Shown here: one piece after another, positions 34,271-46,328 of the stretch
Position numbering within the stretch: position 1 is the stretch's first letter
How the letters are laid out: each line of letters starts with the position of its first letter
Source of the DNA: Bagarius yarrelli
Taxonomy: Eukaryota > Chordata > Actinopteri > Siluriformes > Sisoridae
Length of the DNA: 64,000 nt
Direction of reading: 5' to 3'
NCBI GenBank assembly: GCA_005784505.1
Contig: VCAZ01000003.1
Coordinates: 1,131,768-1,195,767 of the forward strand
The notes under the pieces: generated by a model
The model's database searches: none
Seen by the model: the letters and a program-made list of their open reading frames with translations, nothing else
Told to the model about the DNA's origin: nothing
Program-made: the position numbers and the translations under genes

Positions 34271-34614
34271 TTATGTGGTGGAAAGAATACTGAAAATTTC
34301 TACTTAAAAGTAAAAGTATTGCAACTTAAGACATAATTTACTTGTGTACAAGTAGAAGTTCTGAAAAAATAAAATGACACAAGTAAGAGTAAATAAGTAT
34401 TTTGTTAAAACCTACGCAAGTTTATGCGTTACTTCAGTGTGTGAAATGTGACGAATCAGGTGCAAGACGTTGAATTCAATACAGGACTTCTGGATTGTTT
34501 TCTGTAAGTTATCTTTCATGTCTTATACTTGAACAGGTCCTAAATATATACAAACCTACATGAAATGCATCTAACGTTTATGGATAAAGTTTCCCCCAAA
34601 AGACCACCAGATGG

Positions 34615-35269
34615 TGTTAGAACTGTTTGTTTCTTTGTTTATTCTCCTAGCCATGTGCTTTCTGTTTGTCCGTCCTGAGTCCTGTCATTGGTTTATTATT
34701 ACCCTATTGTTTCTAGGTGTTGCTTGGCCCACCCCCATCGGTCGGTGTGTATACACCCCTATGTTTCTTTCTGTCTTTGTCTGGCATTGTAATGTTGTAA
34801 TGTCTTAATGTACTTCCAGGTTTCTAAGGCTAACCTTCAAGGTCGTTTTCTTTCGTCTTTCTCGAGTTGTATACAATGCTAACTGCTAATGCTAATTGTT
34901 AACGCTAAAAGCTAACGCTCTAGCTTGTGATGCTAGTTCCTTTACAGCAGGGGTGTCAAAACTCTGTCCTGCAGAGTTTAGCTCCAACCCTAATTAAACA
35001 CATCTGAACCAACTATTTAAGATCTTGCTAGGTAGACTTTAAACTTACAGGTAGGTGTGTTGGGGCAAATTGGATCTAAACTCTGCAGGACACCGGCCCT
35101 TCAGGACCAATAATGCCCACCGCTGGTTTACGGTGTATCCTTAAGTTTCTAAGTCCAGTTCTATATAAGATTTTGTTCGTCTCTTTAGTTTGTCCTTTGT
35201 TTCTAAAATAAAAATCTGTTGCATCCAATCCCTTATTCCTCCTGCTTCACTCCACCCCAGAACATAACA
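34615..35269 (+). mobile_element. Solo LTR (Ty3/gypsy-like) with nested MITE
   Basis: Starts tgttagaac and ends gaacataaca, giving TG..CA ends inside a short terminal inverted repeat. Flanking 4-mers atgg and atgt agree at 3 of 4. A TATA-like ctatataag (about 35,162) is followed by an aataaa signal (about 35,207), the expected LTR order on the plus strand. There is no internal retroelement sequence on either side, so it is a solo LTR. Without the MITE it would be ~477 bp. The gypsy assignment rests on general LTR style only. Confidence 0.6.
34940..35133. mobile_element. hAT-like MITE nested in the LTR
   Basis: Element 34,948-35,125 with termini caggggtgtcaaaactctgt and ccaataatgcccaccgctg, the latter with one base change from the family end. 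Flanking 8-mers ctttacag and gtttacgg match at 6 of 8. Third copy of the family in this window. Confidence 0.75.
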
Positions 35270-35432
35270 ATGTGCTCATTTGTTCTTATTTTATTATTTA
35301 CTCTCTACTATGTATTGATAGCAGAGGTGAAAATATCAATAAACTATTGTTAAAAAATGTTGTGATAGTATCGGTCAACTCCACTCACATATTAAATAAA
35401 ATAAAAAATAAATATTCAACTTCATTGTCTAA

Positions 35433-35667
35433 GGTACGTGTACAGAGCCAATGAAATGGATTTTTTGCATATCCCATCTTAGTAAGTTGGGGTCAGAGTG
35501 CAGGATCAGCTATGATACAGCACCCCTGGAGCAGGAAGGGTTAAGGGTCTTGCTCAAGGACCCAACAGTGGTTGACTTGCCGGAGGTGGGGCTTGTACCC
35601 AGGTGTTTCTGGGCTTCAGATTAACAACTCAGCAACCATTTGAGCCACCCCTGCCCCCTATATTCTG
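35433..35667 (-). mobile_element. SINE-C, near full length, single head
   Basis: Reverse copy closely similar to that at 4.45 kb: tail gtacagagccaatgaaatgg, then tcttagtaagttggggtcag, the body ggacccaacagtgg, and head ccatttgagccacccctgcc. Confidence 0.85.
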
Positions 35668-36611
35668 GTCGTTAGTGAAGTGACAATAAAATGATTTGAT
35701 TCAATATCTTTTTAACTTGCCTATTTACCTGCAGGAATCTTTGCTGGAAAGTTTGCTTTGTTATAGTGGAGCCCATAGAAGTTACAGATATAGAAAACTA
35801 TCTGTTCTTGCTTTTCCATCATATTTTTATTGAGCTGTCAGTCAAATTGCTGCTCATGGAGAATAAGAAAATTCCAGTGATTCGTTAAACTTGACACAGA
35901 GCCATATAACCATCAGCTACTGTTTACATCTTTTGGAGAAACAGCACCAGGTGTTATTTATTAGTAAAGATCCGGTGGCCATGAGCTCATCTCTGTATAT
36001 ATAGGGTCTAAATAAACATCTTTGGGTTGCAAAATATGTCATTAAGTAAACAAGTCGTTTAAGGTCATCTATTTATAGGGGTCCATTTCTCTTCTAAGAT
36101 ATACGTTGAGTGTGTTAGACAGATGTTGTAGAATAAATATAAATGTGAAGAGTACATATTGCTTAATTAAGGAAAAATATTAATGATGTTATAGGGAAAT
36201 AATCAACACAGTGCTGTAATGCAGAAAAATAGGTGAAGGAGAGTTTATCTTCAGAGTAGAACATGTGGAGTGGAGAAGGAGGACGAAGGGATTGGATGCA
36301 ACAGAACTTTATTTCGGAACACAAAGGACAAACTAAGAAAACCAAAAATATCTCAATCATCACATGTTAGAGCATTAGCAATTAGAATTAGCAATTAGCA
36401 TCAGTGACTAGCATTGCAACCTGAAAAATACAAAGTACAATCCAAAAAAAATGTTTGTAGATTAGCTTTGGAAACCGACATTACAATATTATAAAATTAT
36501 AACATCATAACATTAACGCCAGACAAGGACTGAATGAAACATGATTATAAATACACACGTACTGACAGGAAGGTGGGGAGGGGGAACAAACAACAGCTGG
36601 AAACAACTTGA
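35668..36611. other. Unique sequence
   Basis: No transposon recognised. 36,365-36,415 has a small run of gcaattag/gcattag phrases. Confidence 0.4.
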
Positions 36612-36750
36612 CAAGTAGGATGTGATCCTGGATATCAACATCCTTTTTTCCTACTAGATTAACATTTTTAATTAACGAAACATAAACATCTGATATCATC
36701 AGTGTGTGTCAACTAAACCCTCCTTAATCCATTTTTGAATCTTTCCCACA
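36612..36750 (+). repeat. Unclassified interspersed repeat, copy 2
   Basis: Second copy of the repeat at 19,998-20,150: taggatgtgatcctgga, caacatcctt, gatatcatcagtgtgtgtc, and ttaatccatttttgaatc. It differs mainly by substitutions and small indels. Confidence 0.75.
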
Positions 36751-36852
36751 GTGTAAACTGAAATATTATATTATTACTGTATTTATTAAATATAAAAACA
36801 TGGAATACTTAAATGACATTACATGCCGTACTGAACAATTGCAATGTATGTG

Positions 36853-37048
36853 TAGTTTACAATTACAGCATTCAGCAGACATCCTTATCCAGAGCGACTT
36901 ACATTTATCTCTTTAATACAACTGAGCAATTGGCGGTTTAGGGGCTTGCTTAGGGACCCAGTGGTGACAACTTGGGGGTGCTGGGAATCAACCTACAATC
37001 TTTTCATTGTGAGTCCAATACCTTAACCACTGCGCCATCAATCCACAT
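36853..37048 (-). mobile_element. SINE-A, near full length
   Basis: Tail cagcattcagcagacatcc, ttatccagagcgacttacat, body ggcttgcttagggacccag, and head accttaaccactgcgcc. Confidence 0.86.
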
Positions 37049-37335
37049 ACACACACAATTAATGTATGAGCATTTCCCATGACTTCCTGAGCCAAAATAG
37101 GGGTGTGTGTGCAATAACATATATTTAGGCGTGCATAAACAGTGAATTTATTGTTTCAGAATTAATGAATTACCAGTCTCAAGTTTTTTAGCTTGTTCGT
37201 TAACAAAAAAAAAAGGGAAATATTACAAAATAGATTAATGCAAGTTTGGCCGGCACATACTGATGACATCAGATGGTTGATGGGTCGACAGGGTGAAACC
37301 CACAGTCTCTGTGGAATCATTATTATTATTATTAC

Positions 37336-37500
37336 ATTTCTAGCATTTGGCAGACAATATTTTCCAAAGCTGCTTTAATTATTTTTCTTTTTATTCTAAA
37401 AAAGCAGTTTCAGGGTTAGGGTCTTGTTCAGGGGCCCAGCAGTGGCAGCTTGGTGGTTCTGGGGATTGAACCCAAGGGCTTCTGATCATCAGTCCCTAGT
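37336..37500 (-). mobile_element. SINE-A, diverged
   Basis: Tail ttctagcatttggcagaca has lost the gtcgctctgg block and is replaced by unrelated sequence; the body (gtcttgttcaggggcccag) and B-box side (attgaacccaag) are kept. Confidence 0.75.
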
Positions 37501-38071
37501 GGTCGTGGTAGGACAAAGGTCTAGGTAAATAGAAAAAAAGAAAGATCTTTTCTTAGTATTGTCCTGTACAATTCCACAAGCCTCATTTTAAGATAAATGT
37601 ATCTGCTCCCAACAGTCTGTTCTGTTTTTACTCAGCAGTCTGACATTGCACAGATTTATTAAGTAGCACAAAGTAATACTGCTTCCTGTAAGAAGCTTGT
37701 GTCTTGTTATAAGTCACCTGCACAAACCCTCTGTACCGGAATGGTTCACTCTAAGCTTCAAGTAAATGTCTTTTACTGCTATTAAGATTTTCCATGTGCT
37801 AATTTCTTCTGCAGGCCACTTGGAAGAGACTGAGCGCTTGTTTTTTTTATGACATGCCTGTGCATTTGGGTGCGTGAAGCCTGTCAAGGTTTTAATGCTT
37901 AAGATTAAGACAGTAAAACACTGTAGGAAAAAAAAAATTAGATTCTTCTGCTTTTTACTTAGGAAATGAAACCTGGGGTAATGTTAGGAAAGTAATTACT
38001 GATGAAGTGGTGGGTTGTGTCTTTTATCAAGCTTGATGAAGCATGAATTAAACATTCCAGTACAATTTAAT
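37501..38071. other. Unique sequence
   Basis: No element recognised. 37,600-37,860 is of ordinary complexity and might be conserved. Confidence 0.4.
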
Positions 38072-38215
38072 TTACGTTTACGGCATTTGGTTGATGCTTT
38101 TATCCAGAGTGACTTACATTCATCTTCTTTTTGGCCCAACAGTGGCAACTTGGTGCTGGGAATCAAACCCCCAGTCTTCCAGTTAGCAGTCTAACACCTT
38201 AACCACTACGCTAAA
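38072..38215 (-). mobile_element. SINE-A, body deleted
   Basis: Tail tttacggcatttggttgatg, ttatccagagtgacttacat, then a jump to gcccaacagtggcaacttgg and head accttaaccactacgc. Confidence 0.8.
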
Positions 38216-38675
38216 TTGTTTGTTCTGGAATGTCCAGGAGTCGAATTGTTCCCTACAAGCATGTATGTGTGGTGAGTATTATTTCTGGATTTATAGTATA
38301 TGTGGGATACTACACAAAGAATCTCCAAATGACCTACAGTACTACTTCTGCCCAGATTCCAAAGTAAGCATATAATGGGCACTTTACTATCCCATGAGCC
38401 CACAGGAGACGCAGCAATTTTTAGAAAAAATTGTATTTCAGAAAAAAAAACCATACTTTTTTTCACCGAGTAAATGACTCAACATTAATTTTGTTATGCT
38501 GTTGTGACTTATGTATTATGTCAGGTGGCAATGTTAACATGGTGCATGTAGTAAAATCAAATTTCACTCAATCTAACCATAATCATACTATATATGTAGT
38601 ACGTGCTCAGGCAGTATATTTCTGTGTATGTGTTTTAGATCTCATGTTTATGTGTATGATTTCTCAAAGAATAAT

Positions 38676-39495
38676 GGGGAAGACAGTGGTGAGACCAGCT
38701 ATGATGTATGGTTTAGAGACAGTGGTGAGACCAGCTATGCAGGTGTAGATGATGTATGGTTTAGAGACAGTGGTGAGACCAGCTATGATGTATGGTTTAG
38801 AGACAGTGGTGAGACCAGCTATGATGTATGGTTTAGAGACAGTGGTGAGACCAGCTATGATGTATGGTTTAGAGACAGTGGTGAGACCAGCTATGATGTA
38901 TGGTTTAGAGACGGTGGTGAGACCAGCTATGATGTATGGTTTAGAGACAGTGGTGTGAGACAGCTATGACGTATGGTTTAGAGACAGTGGTGAGACCAGC
39001 TATGATGTATGGCTTAGAGACAGTGGTGAGACCAGCTATGATGTATGGTTTAGAGACAGTGGTGAGACCAGCTATGATGTATGGTTTAGAGACAGTGGTG
39101 AGACCAGCTATGATGTATGGTTTAGAGACAGTGGCGCTGAGGAAGAGACAGGTTCTTTAGGAGTGACGAGGTTGGACAGGATTAGGATCGAGTTCATTAG
39201 GGGGACGACAATTGTTAAATGTTTTGGCGAGTAAGTCAGGGAAGCCACATTAGGGTGGGTTGAACATGTACAAAGGAGGGATAGTGAATATATCGGTAGG
39301 AGGATGTTAGAAATGAAGCTACCAGTCAGAAGGCAAAGAGGAAGGACTAAAGAGGAGGTATATGGATTTGATAAACGAGGACATGAAGTTAGTGTGTGTG
39401 AGTGAAGAGGATGTAGAGAATAAGGTTAGGTACAGACAGATGATTCGCTGTAGCGACCACTTAAAGGGAACAGCCGGAAGGAGAAGAAGTAGTTT
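38676..39495 (+). pseudogene. RTE-type LINE ORF2 C-terminus with internal minisatellite
   Basis: The left edge encodes VVRPAMMYGLETV, a motif following the reverse transcriptase domain in RTE-like LINEs. The 3' part (from about 39,125) encodes, with frameshifts and stops, the usual C-terminal end: LRKRQ, RRYMDLINEDMKLV, EEDVENKVRYRQMIRCSDH, followed by a gaaggagaagaag tail. Between them the RPAMMYGLETV codons are amplified as a 36-bp tandem repeat. The upstream endonuclease and catalytic RT regions are absent (5' truncation). Confidence 0.8.
38677..39147 (+). repeat. 36-bp minisatellite (about 12 copies)
   Basis: Unit gatgtatggtttagagacag plus tggtgagaccagctat. Copy starts are 38,703, 38,751, 38,787, 38,823, 38,859, 38,895, 38,931, 38,968, 39,004, 39,040, 39,076 and 39,112. 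Spacing is exactly 36 except for a 12-bp insertion after the first copy (gcaggtgtagat) and one extra base in the 38,931 copy. 36 bp is 12 codons, so the host frame is kept through most of the array. The last copy runs into unique LINE sequence after cagtgg. Confidence 0.95.
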
Positions 39496-39795
39496 ATGTG
39501 TATAATTTTCAAAGTTTTGGTTATTTATGAACGGTGGTTTCAATAGCACCACTGCTACAAACCTTTCAATTATTATACCATGAAAGGTTCTATATGTTCT
39601 TGGTATCACTTAATTATAGCAGCCAAAAACAAATTTTGGTAGATCGATACATTTTAAGAAATAATATCAATGCCCAAAACATCATTTAATAAATAAAAAC
39701 ATTATTTATAATGTTTGTAACAAATAAAATTTTAATTTAAAAACTTGTAGATTTTAAACTGTTTAGATTTTTTTTTTATAAAATTTTTTTGGAAT
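39496..39795. other. AT-rich sequence
   Basis: Nothing recognised. Confidence 0.45.
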
Positions 39796-40107
39796 TCATT
39801 TATTCATCTTCTATACCCGCCTGTTGCCTAATTCAAGGGCGAAAGGCAGTACACCCTGGACACGTCACCAGTCCATCACAGGGCCACACATACACTCACA
39901 CTCACTCCTATGGGCAATTTAGAATCACCAATCAACCTAAAATACATGTTTTTGGACTGTGGGAGGAAACCGGTATACCAGGAGTAAACCCACACAAGCA
40001 CAGGGAGAACATGTAAACTCCACACAGAAAAGCCACTGCCCAGGAATCGAACCCGGTCCTTCTTGCTGTGAGGCAACAGTGATAACCACCAAATCACCGT
40101 GCTGCCT
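39796..40107 (-). mobile_element. V-SINE, full length
   Basis: The best-preserved V-SINE here. Tail ttcatttattcatcttctat on the left; ggacacgtcaccagtccatc; core gagaacatgtaaactccaca; B-box ggaatcgaacccggtcc; and head ttctt...gtgctgcct on the right. Confidence 0.9.
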
Positions 40108-41559
40108 GTTTAAATGCCAATTTAATGAAATATAATGAATATTATATCTAGCATTTTGGCTTGTAATTTTCTTTTCAATAATTTAATGCAAATTGTCTTC
40201 AAATGTTGTTTTGCAGCTACTTAATTCTAACTACTTTAACCAATATTTAGTTTTTTATGGTCAGGTAATCATCAACATTACAAAAATCATGATCACAATA
40301 AATACAATGTCTACATTGTACTCAGATATCTGAATTTTTAACAAGTCTATCCATTGTTTCTGTTAATAGTAAATAAGTTACGATTACTCCGGATCTACTG
40401 GTTAAGATTTGAGAATAGCTCAGTCACATTTTTTTTTCACAGATGCTATTTGCTTTCAGTCCCAGTCCACCAACTGTTACTTGTGGCTTCACATTACAGG
40501 CTGGACAGATGTTTCTCCTATTAACATTTGCAGGACAGTGGGGGGTTTATGAAAGCAGAGTCAGAGGTACATAGAGGAATATATACAGCCGGATTAATTC
40601 AACTATAATTTACTTACAAGAACTGTTAGCTCAAGAACTGATGTTCTACCATGGGACAGGAATAGAATAATTATTTAATCCAATTACTTTATCTCAGATT
40701 GCAGTATGGATGAAATTCCTTTGGATTTCCTTTACTTCCTGAAATGGTGTTGTATAAAATAATTAAGTTAAATATGTCATGCTAGAACCAGACAGGTTGA
40801 TTTTAAGTTTGTGTGATGGCCAGAAGATGTGGAGACACCGAGGGGTCAGGTCATGCTGGCTAATGGTAAAGGGACGCCTGGAGATTTGTTTAAATAAACT
40901 AGACAGGATGTTTGCCTACATGTCAAGTCTTTACCCTGATTCTGTCACCATTCATCTTGGTGTTTCGACCTCTGTGTGTTTAACTGACTTGCGGAAAGAA
41001 AACAAGAGAAATAAAGAAATAAGAAATAAAGAGAACTTTGTTGGGGAAAATATGATGACTTTATACCAGAAAAACTAGTTACATAAACTTTGGTGCTTAA
41101 AAAACAAAAGGTGTGGAAAAACAAGGGTTTTGTTTAGTCTGATAATGTAAATGTTTAGTCTTGCTGTCTGATAAACACATAAACTTTGCCTCTGAAGGCA
41201 ACTGGGTAGAGAATATTTCATGTGGCATGATCCTAGTATGCAGTGATAAGTATTTGCCAGAAAATGGTCCTTTAAGGACAAGAAGTTCATTTGGTGACAA
41301 GCTCGTTGATATGCCTGGGGGTTTAAAGACCAGTTCATCATCAGAAGTTCTATATCACTATATCTACTAAAAAAAAGTTCAGAAAATGTCATCATAGCTT
41401 AAAGTGGTGTCCAACACCGACATCACTTACACAGTACAATGGAGACATGAGCACCAACTGGACGCAGTAAGAGGGAAACCTGGCAGAACCAGGATAAAGC
41501 TCTGGGAAATGTTCAATTGGAAAATCTTGGATGCTGGTATCCATTTTAATGTTACTTTA
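40108..41559. other. Unique sequence
   Basis: No transposon or exon recognised. Short open frames at 40,779-41,078 and 41,075-41,395 lie on opposite strands and show no domain. Confidence 0.4.
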
Positions 41560-41635
41560 GTAAATGTCTTTATTTGTCACATATAATCTACAGCACAGTA
41601 AATTTTGTTTCTTTGCATATCCTATTTTACTATCC
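41560..41635 (-). mobile_element. SINE-C tail fragment
   Basis: Only the tail: atgtctttatttgtcacata, cagcacagtaaattttgttt, ttgcatatcctattttac. Confidence 0.65.
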
Positions 41636-43555
41636 CTGAACTACAAGCAATTTTTATTCGGTGCACATTCATTATTTTAGCATGCTCGGTTTACTCAGTT
41701 AAAATTCTTTGTCCTTTTAGCATTGCGTGAATAACAGCGTGACCACGTGTTAACTGGTCGGTAACAGCAGTCAGGCTTAACCAAGGAACCCATAATGACC
41801 TGCAGGAATACCAGGTGTTTCTGCATGTATAAATCTTTTATGTGCTTGGAAAGTGAAATATGGTTTTTAATAAGTCCCTCTAGGAGAGAGGCCCGGAGTC
41901 GAGTCCTGTGAAACAGGAAGTCTATGATATTACCTTACAGTCACGTTTTGTTTCGTGAAACAATAAACATGCAAGTTGAATGTAAAATAAGGTGTAAATT
42001 AATACATTTCAACTCTTGGTTAATTACACAGTAATTACATGGTGGGGTTTTAAAAGTGGGCTGAGTGGTACGGGATGTGGGACAAAGGGAACATGGTTAC
42101 CGTTTCAGATTTCATTTTTTTCCATCTCACACAGGTGCTGCCCTCATCTCATAACAGTCAGGTTCCTCAATCTTCATGACCGTTCCATTCCTACTCCTGG
42201 AGCGGTTTTGGGAAATGCATTAACAACCTTCGAAACAGGACTGTTTTCCACCTCCCGATTTTTCCAGAATGTGTATTCCAGAGCTTGTGCTTAACGCCTC
42301 CCAGTAGAACCCCAAGTAATTGCTATCTGATATGTATTAGTAGCAGTGGAAAGCTCTCGCTGGCCCTGAACACTGATCCTGTATTCTGCACTGACCATGC
42401 AGCAATATCGAGCTGCTTTTTCTTTACTACTCAATTATTTATCCACAGATCAATACACAACAAGCTCCTGGGGGGTGGGAACCTGAGGAAGAACTGGCTT
42501 TTTGGATCTGTATTTGCAGGGTTTCAGTATAAACATATCTATAAAATAATAAAAAAAAAAAAACATTTTACATCCCAGGGTAGGAAAAGCTATCAAAAAA
42601 AACAAATTGTTGTTTAAGGCTTTTGATCTAATTTCACCTGAATAAATTACTGTATAGGACGACGTCTCTTTGAGTCTCATTAGATATTGTCTGTTAGTCT
42701 GAGAGATGTGATATTTAAAGCACAGTGAAAGTGAAACAAGTTAAAAATAGAGCCCAGCATGCTTGTTGAGGATTCAGAAGTTTGGCATAATTGGAGATAC
42801 TCCAGATTATAAGTATTAGTATTTGAATTAGTAGTATTAGATTAGTATCCCATTGCAAGTGCTTCCACTCCTCAGGTGCCATATCTTTTAAAAAAACCCA
42901 CACATTTTATCTTATGTTCAATAATCGGACTAATTATTCTAGACAGGTAGGGGTTTCATTTCGATCTATTTAAAATCCACATCTCAAATAAATCCTTGAC
43001 AGACAATTAGCTTTTTTTAATATAAAACTGTATCCGGAAGAGGAATCAATGTCACAGATCCGTATTTGAGTGAGACTCATTGCTCTCCAGCTAACTCAGA
43101 CATGGCTGAAGGGTTTAAAAAAAAGCAGTTTAGGGTTATATAGAAAAGCTTTGCTGTTATATAATCTCGCTCTTAGTTGTTTGTAATCTGTTCAGTTCTC
43201 CCCATGAGTTTTTTTACAGGACACTTGTGGCGTTTAGCCATAGCCACATTCCATCACCAAAATACTGTCCACGTGAAATGACGGCTTAGGGACACAACTA
43301 GAAATGTTGAAGTTAGAAGCTACACAACTTCTCTATTCCTTTTTTTTTAGATTGTAGCCCATGATTTATAAAATATTTAAGAAGAGAATTATGTGTTGTT
43401 GGGTGTTGCATGGTACATAAAGTTTCCATTCTCTAGAAAAGCAAAGCTGTGAATTTAACAATAGGTATTTTTCTATCCAAGCTCTGAAACCGGAATCTCC
43501 TATTTTAGCCAAGTTTAACTACCTTAAAATTTTTTTTTTTAATAAACTGCGCGCA
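41636..43555. other. Unique sequence
   Basis: No mobile element recognised. 42,060-42,450 is relatively GC-rich and non-repetitive; open frames at 42,016-42,294 and 42,285-42,617 have no recognised domain and are not joined. A 13-A run near 42,550. Confidence 0.4.
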
Positions 43556-43812
43556 GCACAGTGGTTTAGTGGTTAGCACTGTTGTCTTAAAGCAAGAAGA
43601 CTGGAGATCGATTCCTGGGCCGGGACCTTTAAGTGTGGAGTTTGCATGTTCTCCCTGTGCTTAGGTGGGTTTACTCCTACAGTCCAAAAACATGTTGATT
43701 AGGTGATTCTAAACTGCCCTGTAGCCCTGTAATAGACTGGCGACCTGTCCAGGGTGTACCAGCAAATCCCTGTGACCCCGAATTAGGAAATAAGCGAGTA
43801 TAGAAAATGAAT
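43556..43812 (+). mobile_element. V-SINE, full length with internal deletion
   Basis: tRNA-like head gcacagtggtttagtggtta with caagaagactggagatcgat, core tggagtttgcatgttctccc, then a deletion between the core and gactggcgacctgtccaggg, and the end aagcgagtatagaaaatgaa. Confidence 0.88.
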
Positions 43813-43814
43813 GG

Positions 43815-43905
43815 AAGGACCAGCAGTGGCAAATTTGTGGTGCTGGAAATCAAACCCATGTCCTCCAATTAGCAGTCTAACACCTTAACACCTTAGTCAT
43901 ACTTC
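43815..43905 (-). mobile_element. SINE-A fragment
   Basis: Body edge aaggaccagcagtggcaaat, B-box side gaaatcaaacccatg, and head-type ctaacaccttaac repeated once. Abuts the V-SINE tail. Confidence 0.7.
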
Positions 43906-44929
43906 TACTTGTACGCAAGTACATTATTTCTAGAGTAGCACGAAAGTTTAAGTACAATTTCCACCACTAGATATAAAATAGCATCAACCATCTAAACCTA
44001 CTATGTAGCCGTCGCTTCATTTTTACCTATAAACATTTTTTTTTATTTTTTAGAACCAACATTCAGTTTCAGCAGGTTGATGTTGTTGTAATGTTAAGCG
44101 GAGCTCAGAAAGGCAGTGCCGATAACTGGGCGATCTCTGTCACTGCACCTGTGTTTGGTTGCCCCCTGGATGGCAAGGTTAATAGGCAGGTTAATGCAAT
44201 GATAACTCCAATTCACTTGCTCTACTGCGGTTGCATCTGTGTGAGTTAAAGCTGAGAAAACACTTGCACATGTAAGCTATTTAGTGGGTGGTGTCCAACA
44301 AAGGAAGCTTTTAATATGAGGGGAACCAGAGAGGCACAAAATTGCTAATAAACGTAAGAGTGTGTGTGCGTGTGTGCAAGCGGCACTGTAATTGTATGTG
44401 TAAACAAGTGTGTGTGTGTGTGTGCAAAAGGGTGGGAAATAGCAAGTGTAAAAGTGTTCTAGGTTCTCGAAGTGTGTGTGTTTGGTAAGAAAGAAAGAAA
44501 AAAGACAGAAAGAAGGAGAAAAATAGAACACAGTTGAGTAAGTTTGATGAAAGCAGTGTTATGAATGTTCTTCATGGTTTTGGAGACTTTCAGTATGCCG
44601 TTCTGGTGTGCATCTTGTGACAAAACAAGCTCACTGACTTATTTTAGGATCTTTTAGTCCAGGTTGTTTTTCTGATCTGGGACTACACTTAAACCTGTAC
44701 CATTCGTATAAGCAAACAAATACCCCAGTAAAACAATGTTAATTGTAGTAAAATTATGGTACAACGGTTCCATGTAACCACCCCTCCATCAAAAGTTTAA
44801 CCCTTTTGAATTGAGTGTAATCCTCTCAGAATGGTGGCCCCAGAATACAACGCTTGCATGACATAACTTCACATGCTTTAGAAATTTTGCCTCTAAGAGG
44901 TCTATACAAGATGCCACAATTATGGCAGT
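43906..44929. other. Unique sequence with gt-rich patches
   Basis: Scattered (gt)n at 44,360-44,482. The minus-strand frame through them is a repeat artefact. No element recognised. Confidence 0.45.
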
Positions 44930-45106
44930 CGCATAGTAAACTGCATGCTAACTGGCAGATCAGGGTTGGATTCCCAGCACCACCGAGCTGCCACTGCTGG
45001 GCCCCTGAGCAAAATCCTTAACCCCCAATTGCTTAGTTGTAGAAATAAGATAAATCTAGGTTGCTCTGGATAAGAACGTCTACCAAATGCTATAAATGTA
45101 AATGTA
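44930..45106 (+). mobile_element. SINE-A, diverged head
   Basis: Degraded A-box region, B-box gggttggattccc, then gcccctgagcaaaatcctta and the tail ggttgctctggataagaacg. Confidence 0.82.
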
Positions 45107-45957
45107 AGAGGTACGTTTATTTGCACAAAAGGGTAATAGAGATTTCCTTAGCACTTCTAAGACCAGATGGTAAAGCTCCTCCCTATGAAGTGTGTGGTTT
45201 TCTGGCTTTAGGCAGTGAGTGTATTCTGGACTTAGACTTGAGAGTGAATTAGGGAGGGCTGTGGAATGGACCAATGTCCTGTTTTTTTATTTTAGTTGGT
45301 TGGAGAACAGGCAATTTGGTCAGGGTGTTTACACTGAGTTCCCATTTTAATTTGTGGCCAGTACAGATGAGGCTTCACTGTAAACAAACCTTCCACATAT
45401 TCAGTCCAAAACAAGATATTTTTATCTGAAATTTAGGAAGTAGGGCATCGTCATATCTTAATCAAAAACCAAGTAAACACAAAAATGCTTTTGTTACTTG
45501 AAATTGTTAGTCTAATAACCATATTATCAGTATTGTTATTGAGTAATTAATTGATTTTTAAAGCTTTGATACAACCAGCGTTTTGCCTTGCAGTAAAACC
45601 ACAAGTGTGTATGGTTATGACACCACATGCTGCAAAGGAACACGTGCAAGTGTTTGTGAACTCCAGTGTCCCATCCACATGAACCACATCCTTTATTATT
45701 CATACATGAGCAAATACAGCAGCAAGTAGCTTTCTGTTGGATCCAAGCAGACCTCAGATGAACACATTTCTTTACTGGAAAAAAAATCTGTGGAAAGCAA
45801 ATTAGGCAAAAAAAAAGGCAGCCATATTGTTTGTTTATAATCTTTGTTTATGTGGCACAACGTTTAATGATGTCTCATTGGGACAACACTGCACTATAAC
45901 ATCACTTTGTCTAATCTGGTCCAGCAATCCAGGATTTGTATGATTCAGCTGGTAGAG
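45107..45957. other. Unique sequence
   Basis: Nothing recognised beyond ordinary AT-rich DNA. Confidence 0.45.
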
Positions 45958-46130
45958 GGGAAGAGGTAGAAGTGTTAAACTGTTAATCAGAAGGCCATGA
46001 GTTCAATTCTCAGCTCTGCCAACCTTCAGTGACATCACTGTGCACTTGAGCAAAGCTCCTGATTTCGACTGTTTAGCTGTAAAGAAGCATGAATGCATGT
46101 GGCACTGGATAAGGGTCTTGCCAAATGGCA
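45958..46130 (+). mobile_element. Old SINE-A relative
   Basis: Diverged head gggaagaggtagaagtgtta with B-box gagttcaattctc, a body with cttgagcaaagctcctg, and tail ggcactggataagggtcttg. Clearly older than the other copies. Confidence 0.6.
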
Positions 46131-46328
46131 TAGAACAAAAAAAATCATTTTAGCAGAAAAATTGAATAATAATTTGGACAAAAGATATTTGACAAAATTA
46201 AAATATATTGAACAAGTTTGTGTTTCAGTTTTTATTTAGTAACAACATTAAGACAAGAACGAATGCACAGCAAATAATTTACATTGGTAACAAATTGCAA
46301 CAAGTTCCTTATTTATAACGTATATAAG

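Noticed and set aside
38628..38969. Repetitive protein of DVWFRDSGETSY units
   Set aside because: An alternative-frame translation of the 36-bp minisatellite; the ancestral LINE frame is a different one.
38677..39147. Regular 36-bp repeats resembling a CRISPR array
   Set aside because: Units are directly adjacent with no spacers, and the flanks are LINE coding sequence in a vertebrate genome.
44277..44531. Minus-strand frame rich in Thr-His
   Set aside because: Produced by gt-rich simple sequence.
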